This document shows positions 12,301 to 19,667 of a stretch of DNA of 64,000 nucleotides, piece after piece. How positions within the stretch are numbered: the stretch's first letter is position 1; every line of letters starts with the position of its first letter. Source of the DNA: Actinomyces urinae (GTDB lineage: Bacteria > Actinomycetota > Actinomycetes > Actinomycetales > Actinomycetaceae); NCBI RefSeq assembly GCF_900119695.1, contig NZ_LT632547.1, positions 1,054,001 through 1,118,000 on the forward strand. The letters run 5' to 3'. The notes under the pieces are model-generated. The model was not told the DNA's origin. It made no database searches and saw only the letters and a program-made list of their open reading frames with translations. Made by a program: the position numbers and the translations under genes.

Positions 12301-12567
12301 CTATTTGCGCAGGTAAATCTCTTCAAGATCAGCAAAGTCTTCATCTAGGTAGTCTCCAGGTTGACCGACCTGTTTAAACAGTTCGTATAGGTAGTCTGGC
12401 AACTTCACATCATGGTTGATGAGAATAGCTGACGCTGATGCCAAAGCCGCATAAGCATCATGTTCAAATATGTACCAGAGCTCTTCAATATCTGGTTCGT
12501 CATCATCATGAACCTGATCGGCAATGGGGAACAATCCCTTAGCTAACTGCTCAAATAGATCGCACAT
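12301..12567 (-). CDS. Hypothetical 88-residue acidic protein
   Basis: Not recognised. A strongly acidic protein with a DDDEPDIEELWYIFEHDAYA stretch and a predicted mostly helical fold; no signal peptide or membrane segment. It reads against the 94-residue gene, with 57 bases between their stops. The start ATG follows GAGATT, a weak ribosome site. Island context suggests an accessory or immunity-like role, but this is only inference. Confidence 0.5.
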   Translation of the reverse strand: MCDLFEQLAKGLFPIADQVHDDDEPDIEELWYIFEHDAYAALASASAILINHDVKLPDYLYELFKQVGQPGDYLDEDFADLEEIYLRK

Positions 12568-12664
12568 AATCTCATTTTGCTTCTGTCATTGGGAACGCTC
12601 ACGTTATTCGTGTCTTTGTCGTATGCGTCATTTTGTTGGTTCTTATTTGGCCAGAGGTTTCGAA

Positions 12665-13045
12665 CACTCATCGAGGTGAAAGCTCTAGCCGGGAAGCGTT
12701 TTCCAGCTTCCCACTTAACACACCGTTTTGGGAAACTGAGCGGGAAGCATGTCGGATGTTCTCCAGGGGGTGAGAAGCCTGAATAGCACGGTTTTAGCGC
12801 GTCTACTACGAGTCAGCAGGCAAGCACAACGTTAACAGTCGATATGAGCGAAAAGGTAGTTTCAGAGCGAGGACGCACCTGGCTCGCTCCACTTCCAAAT
12901 TATTGGCCGTAGCCCCGGCTAATATTGTGTTAGACAATTAGGGAGGCGATGTGGCCACCACACTTTCACTCGATGAGATCCGCAGGCGCTGTAAAAAGTA
13001 TGCGAAACTGCGCGACAAAATCGGACAACTCCAAATCATGGAAAC
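12665..13045 (+). repeat. Diverged, internally deleted copy of the restriction gene's 5' region
   Basis: Bases about 12665-13000 match about 8830-9175: shared blocks include AGCTCTAGCCGGGA, GAGCGAGGACGC, CCCCGGCTAATATTG, the AGGGAGG ribosome site and CACTTTCACTCGATGAG in the first codons. Alignment then jumps to about 10190-10220 of the parent gene (AAACTGCGC, AAATCGG, CAAATCATGGA). About 1 kb is therefore missing, and everything after residue 364 is absent. It fills most of the 577-base gap 12568-13144. Confidence 0.85.
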
Positions 13046-13097
13046 TTTCATGCCACGCCGGATACAAACGCGCGCTAACTACGTTTTAGCCGCTTGA
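12951..13097 (+). pseudogene. In-frame 48-residue remnant of an MmeI-like gene
   Basis: GTG start with the same AGGGAGG site as the full gene. The first 14 residues copy the parent start (MATTLSLDEIRRRC) and then jump in frame to parent residues about 350-364 (KLRDKIGQLQIM). An unrelated tail follows and ends at TGA 13095-13097. No nuclease or methylase motif remains. It is probably a deletion relic, but it kept frame and ribosome site, and it sits 47 bases before the zinc-ribbon nuclease gene, so it may act as a leader ORF. Confidence 0.7.
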
Positions 13098-13144
13098 TTG
13101 GTTCAACCAGCGTCGGTTGGAACCGAATGAGGTGAGATATAGCA

Positions 13145-14905
13145 ATGAAGCCTTGCAACGTAGATGGGTGTAGCCGTCCTGGAGCGTTTGTCACGAGAAC
13201 CAAACCGACGTGGTGCCTCGTTCATCTTCGCGAAATCTATGGTGAAGGCGGCCTGATCCTGCTCGAGGATTTCACGAAGTCATCTGCCTACTTACTTACT
13301 AGGTGTATACAATGTGGGTTCGAAGCGCACTACCGCTTTGACTACGTACTTGATCGGCTTGATGATGGCGAGGCAGTTTGCCGAGCGTGTTACTGGCGTG
13401 CTTGGGCAAAGAGTGCACGTGCCCTGTCCGGTATCACCGATGACCCGGTGAGTATTTCCGCTATCCGGAAGAAGGCTGAAGAGAATGGGTACACCTATCT
13501 TGGTCCTCTAACGAACCCCAGTTTGGCAGACGATCCGCACGCCACTCGCTGCAACTTTTGTGGGCGGATCGCAGCACTGCGAAGCGAAGATATTGGTTGG
13601 GGTTGCCCCTGCCGACGTAACCCCAAAACAGCTACGGCAGGGACTAAGAAAGCCCGAGGCGCAAACCTGTTGAAGAACTCAGACAATCGAGCAGTTAGCT
13701 GGTGGGATCATCAACGCAACGAAGAATCATTGTGGAACACTGCGAAACTAAAAGGGCGGCAGGAAGCATGGTGGATCTGCCCTGAAGGGCACTCATTTCA
13801 GGCTCGCATCCTTGACGTTACAAACAAGAACTTCTCCTGTCCCCAGTGCGCCTCGCTTCGGCAAGCTGCTCAGGAAAGAGAGATTGCCGCGCTCACTGGA
13901 AAGACTATCGCGGACGTGCCTGTACTTTTATCGGCATGGGATGATGATACCCCGCCGGATACGGTGCCAGTAATCCAGAACCACTGGGGTCCCGGCTATA
14001 AATTTCGATGCCCGGCGGGGCACCGCAACACCCGGGACCCGCGCAGCTACTTCTTCGGCGGCTGTTCTGCGTGCAAGGCGATTGAGACGCGCAAAGCTAA
14101 CGCGAAAGCTGCGGATGCAGATCCATCGTCAAGCCGTTTGACGCCCGAAATCAGCAGTCAATGGCACCCGACGAGAAACGGCAACCTTCGACTCGCAGAA
14201 ATTTCGCCGGAGTCTCGTCGTACAGTCTGGTGGCAAGACCCTGTGTGCGGTCACGAGTTTCAAGCCACGCCACGTGAACGCGACAAGTACGACAGATGGC
14301 GGTGCCCTATCTGTCGTACGATCCTTGACTCACTGGCATATCACTATCCGGAGCTGGCCGAGGAATGGTCCCCGGAGAATCAATTATCTCCATGGATGAT
14401 TCGACCAAACACAACGCAATTAGAAGTAGTCCCACTTTGGGTTTGCAGGAACGAAGCAAGCCATGTCTGGCGTGCTATGCCAAGCGCACGAGTAAACGGG
14501 TCACGATGCCCGGAATGTCTCGAAAACGGAAAATCACAAATCGAGCTTGAATACTATTCGTCGGCGCTAGCGCACTGGGGAAATGCTAAATCGGGGCCGC
14601 GAATCCATTCAAAGAACTTCAAAACGCACTCATCTTGGACCGTTGACATTTTGGTCAGCCTTCCTTCAGGCAAACGCCTCATCATCGAATATGACGGCTG
14701 CTACTGGCACCGAGACAAGGCCGACATCGACCACAACAAGAGCATGGATCTGCTAGCTGAGAGATTCATACTCGTTCGTCTAAGAGAAGCACCACTGTCG
14801 TCATTGAAGATCTCGCATCCGAACTACTACGAAGTGACCGTCTACACGACCGCCCAGGATCCAGATAGTGACGTGGCACGGATTGCTGATCTAGTCAGGG
14901 AATGA
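13145..14905 (+). CDS. Multi-zinc-ribbon protein with C-terminal Vsr/PD-(D/E)XK-like nuclease domain
   Basis: A 586-residue protein. The first 170 residues hold three Cys-rich fingers (CIQCGFEAHY...CRACYW; CNFCGR...CPC). Residues about 180-455 hold four repeats of the treble-clef type (W..W.C..GH.F....R.....CP.C), the DUF4379 pattern: WWICPEGHSF, FRCPAGH, WWQDPVCGHEF and WVCRNEASHVW. The C-terminus looks like a Vsr/DUF559-type endonuclease: D501 in VDILV, then E515 and D517 in IIEYDGCYWHRD, then RLREAPL. DNA recognition by the zinc ribbons and cleavage by the tail is the likely design. RBS GAGGTGA upstream. Relatives often lie in defence loci, but the target is unknown. Confidence 0.75.
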   Translation: MKPCNVDGCSRPGAFVTRTKPTWCLVHLREIYGEGGLILLEDFTKSSAYLLTRCIQCGFEAHYRFDYVLDRLDDGEAVCRACYWRAWAKSARALSGITDDPVSISAIRKKAEENGYTYLGPLTNPSLADDPHATRCNFCGRIAALRSEDIGWGCPCRRNPKTATAGTKKARGANLLKNSDNRAVSWWDHQRNEESLWNTAKLKGRQEAWWICPEGHSFQARILDVTNKNFSCPQCASLRQAAQEREIAALTGKTIADVPVLLSAWDDDTPPDTVPVIQNHWGPGYKFRCPAGHRNTRDPRSYFFGGCSACKAIETRKANAKAADADPSSSRLTPEISSQWHPTRNGNLRLAEISPESRRTVWWQDPVCGHEFQATPRERDKYDRWRCPICRTILDSLAYHYPELAEEWSPENQLSPWMIRPNTTQLEVVPLWVCRNEASHVWRAMPSARVNGSRCPECLENGKSQIELEYYSSALAHWGNAKSGPRIHSKNFKTHSSWTVDILVSLPSGKRLIIEYDGCYWHRDKADIDHNKSMDLLAERFILVRLREAPLSSLKISHPNYYEVTVYTTAQDPDSDVARIADLVRE

Positions 14906-14909
14906 GCGA

Positions 14910-15302
14910 ATTAGTCTGGGACCGCCCAGCTCGAAACACAAAGTAGGTCGCCCTCTCAGTGACCTCTGTGCGGTTGAGGAGGGTGTACCAGCGGAATGGG
15001 CCGTGTTGCCCTGCATGCCGCTGAGGGTGGCGGCATGCAGGGCAAAGGGGGTGTTCACGGGGTGACCTCCTGAAAATCGTGGTTGAAGTATTTGATTGGC
15101 AGTTCAAGATCGTGAGCCCAGTCGTCTCAAGGTGGTAGTGAGTGACGATTCCCTTGCAGTGACGCGCCAGTTCATCTTTCGTATTGGCGCAGCGGAGGGC
15201 GGTAGCCACGTCCTTGCCACACAACAGGATCTATCCGCCCGAGGTGAGGGTTCGGATCGTGTCGAACTCGTGGTAGGTGAACGCAAGTAGCGCGGTAGCC
15301 AT
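14910..15302 (-). pseudogene. Decayed phage genes: Bro-N antirepressor with amber stop, plus fragments
   Basis: ATG at 15302-15300 with AAGGAG six bases before. It reads MATALLAFTYHEFDTIRTLTSGG and then TAG (15233-15231). The same frame continues ILLCGKDVATALRCANTKDELARHC, the Bro-N pattern (F...E.RT...GE..F.GKDVA.ALGY.N). Later segments fall in other frames: a C-terminal piece ELPIKYFNHDFQEVTP followed by TGA, and GPFRWYTLLNRTEVTERATY. These look like two or three neighbouring phage or plasmid genes that have decayed. Together with the hairpin at 15006 this accounts for most of the 14906-15612 gap; 15303-15612 holds no gene I can support. Confidence 0.6.
15006..15045. repeat. Perfect 16-bp inverted repeat
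   Basis: TTGCCCTGCATGCCGC at 15006-15021 and its exact complement at 15030-15045, with an eight-base loop TGAGGGTG. No T-run on either side, so it is not a standard intrinsic terminator. It lies inside decayed phage DNA, downstream of the zinc-ribbon nuclease gene. Confidence 0.8.
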
Positions 15303-15612
15303 GATCGGCTCCTTGTCTGAGAGTCGGGTAGACAATCGCGGGCGTGGGATGCGCCATGCTCTCACCTGGCAGTCACGGCAGGCACGGAAACTGGACACGG
15401 TGTGAGGAATGCTCTCGCCCGTACGTCCCCGAGGCCCGGCGAATCCGGGCGGGTCAGAGGGCACACTGGTGTGTGAATGTACCGATGGCTCCGTGCCCCG
15501 TGCTATTGCTTCGGCGCCATCAACCGGGTAGCCTTGTAACCAACATGACCGGTTCCGCTGCCCGCCTCGGTGGGAGTCCAGGGCCGGTCTTCGTTTTTCG
15601 TATCAAACAGGG

Positions 15613-16536
15613 GTGCGCGTGGAGCAGGTGAAGCAGTTCAAGACCTACGGTGAACAGGTCGAATTGCTTCGTCAGCGTGGGATGCGAGTGAATGATCCCC
15701 AGCATGCTGAGACGTTGCTGGCGCGATTGAACTACTACCGCTTGTCCGGATACTGGTACCCGATGCGTCGTTTCTCCCAAGGCAACGGCACTGCCCGAGA
15801 TGAATTCGTTGAGGGAGCATCGTTTGACCTGGTGGTAGCCCTCTATGGGTTTGATGAACAATTGCGCCACAGCGTGTTCATCGAGCTTGATCGCGTGGAG
15901 TTGGCTATTCGAACCAAGCTCGGTCACGAACTGGGTCGCCTTGACCCGCTGATCTATTTGGATCCCCAGCGTTTGAGTGCCCGGGCACGGCAGCGAAACA
16001 AAGACGGGCGTAGCGTGCACGAGGTGTGGTTGAGAAAGTACCAGTCGGCATTGAAAGCGTCGAAGGAGGACTTCGTCGCCCACCACAAATCCAAATATGG
16101 CGGGACTCTACCCATCTGGGCAGCTGTCGAAATCATGGATTGGGGGATGCTGTCGTACCTGTACGGCATGTCACCCAATATCGTGCGCAAACGGATTGCC
16201 GAGCCCTGCGGCCTAACCGGTCCTCAGCTTGAATCATGGATGAAATCCTTGAATATTCTGCGTAATTATGCAGCTCATCATGCAAGAATGTTCAACCGTG
16301 TTTACGACATCAAACCGAAGCTGAACAATGACGTCAGGCTGGCTCCGGTAGCTAGAGGGATGAATCGCGTGTTCGGGCAGCTCTCCCTTATCCAATACTT
16401 GCACCGCCAACTGGACTTGTCTCCAGCCGACCGACTACCGAAGCTGTTCGACACTTACCCGCACAATCCCATCGTGCCGTTTTCTCGCATAGGCGCACCT
16501 GACAACTGGCGCGAGTTGCCTCTTTGGCGCGTCTAA
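15613..16536 (+). CDS. Abi_2 family (AbiD/AbiF-like) abortive infection protein
   Basis: A 307-residue member of the Abi_2 family, known for stopping phage growth by harming the infected cell. Visible marks are the N-terminal LLARLNYYRLSGYWYP, the middle DRVELAIRTKLGHELG and the C-terminal LNILRNYAAHHARMFNR. The last contains an R-X4-H type motif shared with HEPN ribonucleases. GTG start at 15613 has only a weak ribosome site, and GTG 15619 is an alternative. It stands alone, between phage remnants and the ADP-ribosylglycohydrolase gene. RNase activity is inferred from the HEPN relation, not shown. Confidence 0.85.
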   Translation: MRVEQVKQFKTYGEQVELLRQRGMRVNDPQHAETLLARLNYYRLSGYWYPMRRFSQGNGTARDEFVEGASFDLVVALYGFDEQLRHSVFIELDRVELAIRTKLGHELGRLDPLIYLDPQRLSARARQRNKDGRSVHEVWLRKYQSALKASKEDFVAHHKSKYGGTLPIWAAVEIMDWGMLSYLYGMSPNIVRKRIAEPCGLTGPQLESWMKSLNILRNYAAHHARMFNRVYDIKPKLNNDVRLAPVARGMNRVFGQLSLIQYLHRQLDLSPADRLPKLFDTYPHNPIVPFSRIGAPDNWRELPLWRV

Positions 16537-16590
16537 TCCTTGCGGTAGTAGTCGCATTCGTAGCCATCGCCACGAATTGGGTTCCCTTAT

Positions 16591-17598
16591 CTAGTTCAGC
16601 TCCAGGACTTGGGAAAAGCGTTGCGCTAAGTCTTCAAGATAGTCGCGGCGTTTAAGAGGCGCTAACCACTGCGGCGGTATCGCGTTCACCTTGGTACAAG
16701 CCGCTCCAGCGATTGCCGCGTAAGTATCAGTATCGAAGCCAAAGCTCACTGCAATCTGCATCGCCTCACGGTACGTATCGGCATGAAGGAGAGAATAAAA
16801 GACAATTTCCAAAGTATCGACCACGTAGCCAGTCGCATTGAAATCACTTGGCGTAAGCCCGATTAGCTCTGCACTCAAGATCCGCCTATGTGCCGCCAAA
16901 GCTGTCTGCCACTCTTGGTCACCCGGCAACCAGTCCTGGTAAGGAAGATCGACAGCCGCTCGATACGCCTGCTCTACATCGTCTCCGCGAAGAATTGCGC
17001 CAAGAAACTCACCATAGATGATGCAGGAAAGCTGAGAAATAGCATGACCATGAGTAACACGAGAAGCCTTACTAATGGTCTCCCACCTCTCTTCACGGCC
17101 AGCTTGCTTCGCTAACAGGTAGAGCACCACAGGGAAGATACGCATAAGCGCGCCATTGCCATTATCGCGCTCACGAGTTCCACCACATTCAAGCGCCGGC
17201 ACACCATTCTCAAAGCGACCAATCGCCATACCAACAGTGCCGCCTAGACCGAAAGAATGATCGAGCGCGCTATATTCTCCTTTTTCCCACCACGCCACAA
17301 ACTGATTCATCAGGTCAGTAAAATCCAGTTCGCCACCAGTGCGGATAATGGATTCCATCGTAGCCACGGCCATTGAAGTATCGTCACTCCAGGCTCCGGC
17401 AGGAATTTTCTGCCCCCAATGGGAGTTAACCGGAATATCATCACCAGAACCACGCATCGCGTCCAATGAATACTGCGCTATTTCATCTGCCAAGAGGAAC
17501 TCGAAAGGAACTCCGAAAGCATCACCAGTAGCAGCCCCCAGCAGCATCGCTTCGACCTGAGCTGCAGAGAGTTCATTTCGTTTGTCTAACTCGCCCAT
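16591..17598 (-). CDS. ADP-ribosylglycohydrolase family protein (DraG-like)
   Basis: Removes ADP-ribose from modified targets, using two magnesium ions. The 335-residue protein begins with the family helix MLLGAATGDAFGVPFEF, carries the metal-binding WSDDTSMA (S71, D72, D73, T74), NGNGALMRI, THGH and the C-terminal FDTDTYAAIAGA metal site. All expected ligands are present. ATG start with GAGG upstream. In a defence island such enzymes can reverse ADP-ribosylation by a toxin or phage enzyme; no ADP-ribosyltransferase is visible next to it. Converges with the Abi_2 gene. Confidence 0.9.
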   Translation of the reverse strand: MGELDKRNELSAAQVEAMLLGAATGDAFGVPFEFLLADEIAQYSLDAMRGSGDDIPVNSHWGQKIPAGAWSDDTSMAVATMESIIRTGGELDFTDLMNQFVAWWEKGEYSALDHSFGLGGTVGMAIGRFENGVPALECGGTRERDNGNGALMRIFPVVLYLLAKQAGREERWETISKASRVTHGHAISQLSCIIYGEFLGAILRGDDVEQAYRAAVDLPYQDWLPGDQEWQTALAAHRRILSAELIGLTPSDFNATGYVVDTLEIVFYSLLHADTYREAMQIAVSFGFDTDTYAAIAGAACTKVNAIPPQWLAPLKRRDYLEDLAQRFSQVLELN

Positions 17599-17631
17599 GA
17601 CTGCCTCATCCTAGTTGTCATTAAGACCCTG

Positions 17632-17895
17632 CTACCGAGCTAAAAGCACGCGCTTCCAATACGGTTCGCGTTTGATAACGTCTTCCAATTTAGTTTCGTG
17701 TCGAAAACTCGACGATCGAGTACCGGAAATTATCGACGAGGTATAGCTCCCCTTCTTGGGCTTTGCGTAGCTCCAGCTTACGATACCCACCCGCGAGGTT
17801 ACGTGAGCCAGCGTATGAGACCCAGCGTTGCCACAACCCACGAGCATTGCCGGATGCGGAACCAATATAAGGTTTCCCGGTGTGTCGAATTCAAG
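17632..17895 (-). pseudogene. Broken GIY-YIG nuclease gene fragment
   Basis: One frame reads HTGKPYIGSASGNARGLWQRW, then a long arginine-rich segment and NFRYSIVEFSTRN followed by TAA; this matches the GIY-YIG fold (PYIGSA, then W..RW..Y). The expected family tail (KLEDVIKREPYWKRVLLAR) follows at once but in another frame and ends at TAG 17634-17632. Upstream, an in-frame TGA cuts off the GIY half. So the gene is truncated at the N-terminus and frameshifted near the C-terminus. It lies between the ADP-ribosylglycohydrolase gene and the iron transporter. Confidence 0.7.
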
Positions 17896-17933
17896 GTGCA
17901 AAAGCCAACGGGTGGAAACAAGCTGTCAACCAA

Positions 17934-19661
17934 CTAGTTTATTTGGCTCCCAAGAAGAGAAGCGTAAGTGGGGTTGTTTTTGAGCTGCTCGTGGGCCCCG
18001 TCAGCAACAATGCGCCCATCCTCAAGAACAATAATGTGGTCAGCAATCCGGATAGAAGCAAGCCGGTGAGCAATAACAACCGTCGTGCGATCAGCCCGCG
18101 CGCGGCGAATGTTCTTAGCAATAGACGTTTCAAGGAACGGATCGATATTAGCTAACGGCTCGTCAAGGATGAGCATATCCGGGTTGCGCAAGAATGCACG
18201 CGCAATCCCAACGCGCTGGCGCTCCCCTCCAGAAAGCGTGGTTCCTCTATCACCCACCCTCGCGTCAAGCCCGCCAAGCGAAGTCACCAACTCGCTAATG
18301 TCCGCATCAGCAAGAGCCCGCCAAATATCCTCATCAGAAGCATTAGGGTTCGCCAAAATAAGATTATCGCGCACAGTTCCAGCAAAAATATGACAGTCCT
18401 GAGGCACCAGGGCCAGTCTGTCTCGGTAGCGGTTCGGCTCATAGCCACGCAAATTCTTCCCATCGAAACGCAGCTGCCCCGACCGCGGATCCAAATAGCG
18501 CATAGCGAGATTAGCCAAAGTAGTTTTACCCGCCCCAGACTTACCAACTATCGCCACAGAACGTTGCGGAGTAGCAGTAAGGCTGACTTTGTTGATAACC
18601 GGAAGCTCCAGCTGGTAGGCAAACACCGCGTTATCAACAACAAGACAGTTCTCCTCCCCGTCATAGGCGGTGTGGTGAGGTTCAGGTACAGCAGGAATCG
18701 GGTCTTTCACGTGAAGAATCGTATTGATCCGGTGTGCACAGGCACCGATCTCTCCAACGCGTCCAAGCATTCCCACCAACGTGGTGGCCGGCGTGGGTAC
18801 AAGCCCCGCCAAAACCACAGCAACGGGAAGTATCGCCGCATCCAAACTGCCGTCAAGCACACGTCCAGTGAGGATAATTAACAAAATGGTAGATCCGATC
18901 GTGGTAACGATCATCGCGAACGCTGACTCCCACGCTTGCCGCATGGTTTGCGCATTTTTTGTGGCCTGCACTTGACGTGTCAAGTCAAGAATAAGCTGAT
19001 TTTGTTTCTCAACCATTCCGAGGGAACGCAACTCGCGTTGCCCCTGAATGGAGTCCAACACCGCAACCCGCAACCCGGCTAGCTGACTACGCATCTGTGT
19101 GCCCTGCATACGCTGAATGGGCATGAGAATGAAGGGGAATACGATCATAGCGATAGTGGGAACTAGCATGATCAGCCCCAGCGGCCCCACAAAGCTAACA
19201 AGAACACCAGTGAACACTACTGGCGAGAACACCGCGCAGATTGCGGTAGACGCAGTGTGCGCATAAAACCACTCAAGCTGTTCCGCATCATTCATGGCCG
19301 CTGACGCCACATCGCCAGTGCGTTTCCCGTGGAGCCCGAGTGGTGCGATTCGTTCGATAGCCCCATAGATGTGCACTCGCAAAGTGTGCAAAATTCGATA
19401 GGCAACTTCGTGCGACCACCACACTTCAAACAGGGTACTGACCGCATGAACCACCACCAAAGTGAACAGCAAAGTCACCAGCGGCGTGAGGTCATGAGCC
19501 GGGTCAAGAATGAACCGGGTTGAAACCCACACGGACGTAACCGACACACCCACAACACTGATTTGCGCCAAAGCGGTAACGATCGTGGAGGAAACGAAAA
19601 GGGGAACACATTCGCGTAGCCGTTTCATCAGCGCAGTGAAGTCGTTAAACGTAGAAAACAT
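17934..19661 (-). CDS. ABC transporter, fused membrane and ATPase domains (siderophore import type)
   Basis: A 575-residue half-transporter: six-helix exporter-type membrane domain (about 1-310), then an ATPase domain with Walker A VGKSGAGKTT, signature LSGGERQRVGIARAFL and Walker B MLILDEPLANID. It follows the similar gene upstream with a six-base gap, so the two probably form a heterodimer. Opposite a siderophore-type importer and behind a DtxR box, the pair resembles IrtAB or YbtPQ, which have exporter folds but import iron-siderophores. Direction of transport is inferred from context. Confidence 0.85.
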   Translation of the reverse strand: MFSTFNDFTALMKRLRECVPLFVSSTIVTALAQISVVGVSVTSVWVSTRFILDPAHDLTPLVTLLFTLVVVHAVSTLFEVWWSHEVAYRILHTLRVHIYGAIERIAPLGLHGKRTGDVASAAMNDAEQLEWFYAHTASTAICAVFSPVVFTGVLVSFVGPLGLIMLVPTIAMIVFPFILMPIQRMQGTQMRSQLAGLRVAVLDSIQGQRELRSLGMVEKQNQLILDLTRQVQATKNAQTMRQAWESAFAMIVTTIGSTILLIILTGRVLDGSLDAAILPVAVVLAGLVPTPATTLVGMLGRVGEIGACAHRINTILHVKDPIPAVPEPHHTAYDGEENCLVVDNAVFAYQLELPVINKVSLTATPQRSVAIVGKSGAGKTTLANLAMRYLDPRSGQLRFDGKNLRGYEPNRYRDRLALVPQDCHIFAGTVRDNLILANPNASDEDIWRALADADISELVTSLGGLDARVGDRGTTLSGGERQRVGIARAFLRNPDMLILDEPLANIDPFLETSIAKNIRRARADRTTVVIAHRLASIRIADHIIVLEDGRIVADGAHEQLKNNPTYASLLGSQIN

Positions 19662-19667
19662 GGCGGA

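Noticed and set aside
15344-15631. Open reading frame with CEECSRPYVPEARRIRAG segment
   Set aside because: It looks like the end of a former gene (CxxC finger), but it has no ribosome site, and the later part is unlike protein. Probably debris of the phage remnant.
6557-17934. Integrative element with att sites
   Set aside because: I could not see a second copy of the tRNA 3' end near the right border, nor an integrase gene. Only the position next to tRNA-Ser supports insertion.
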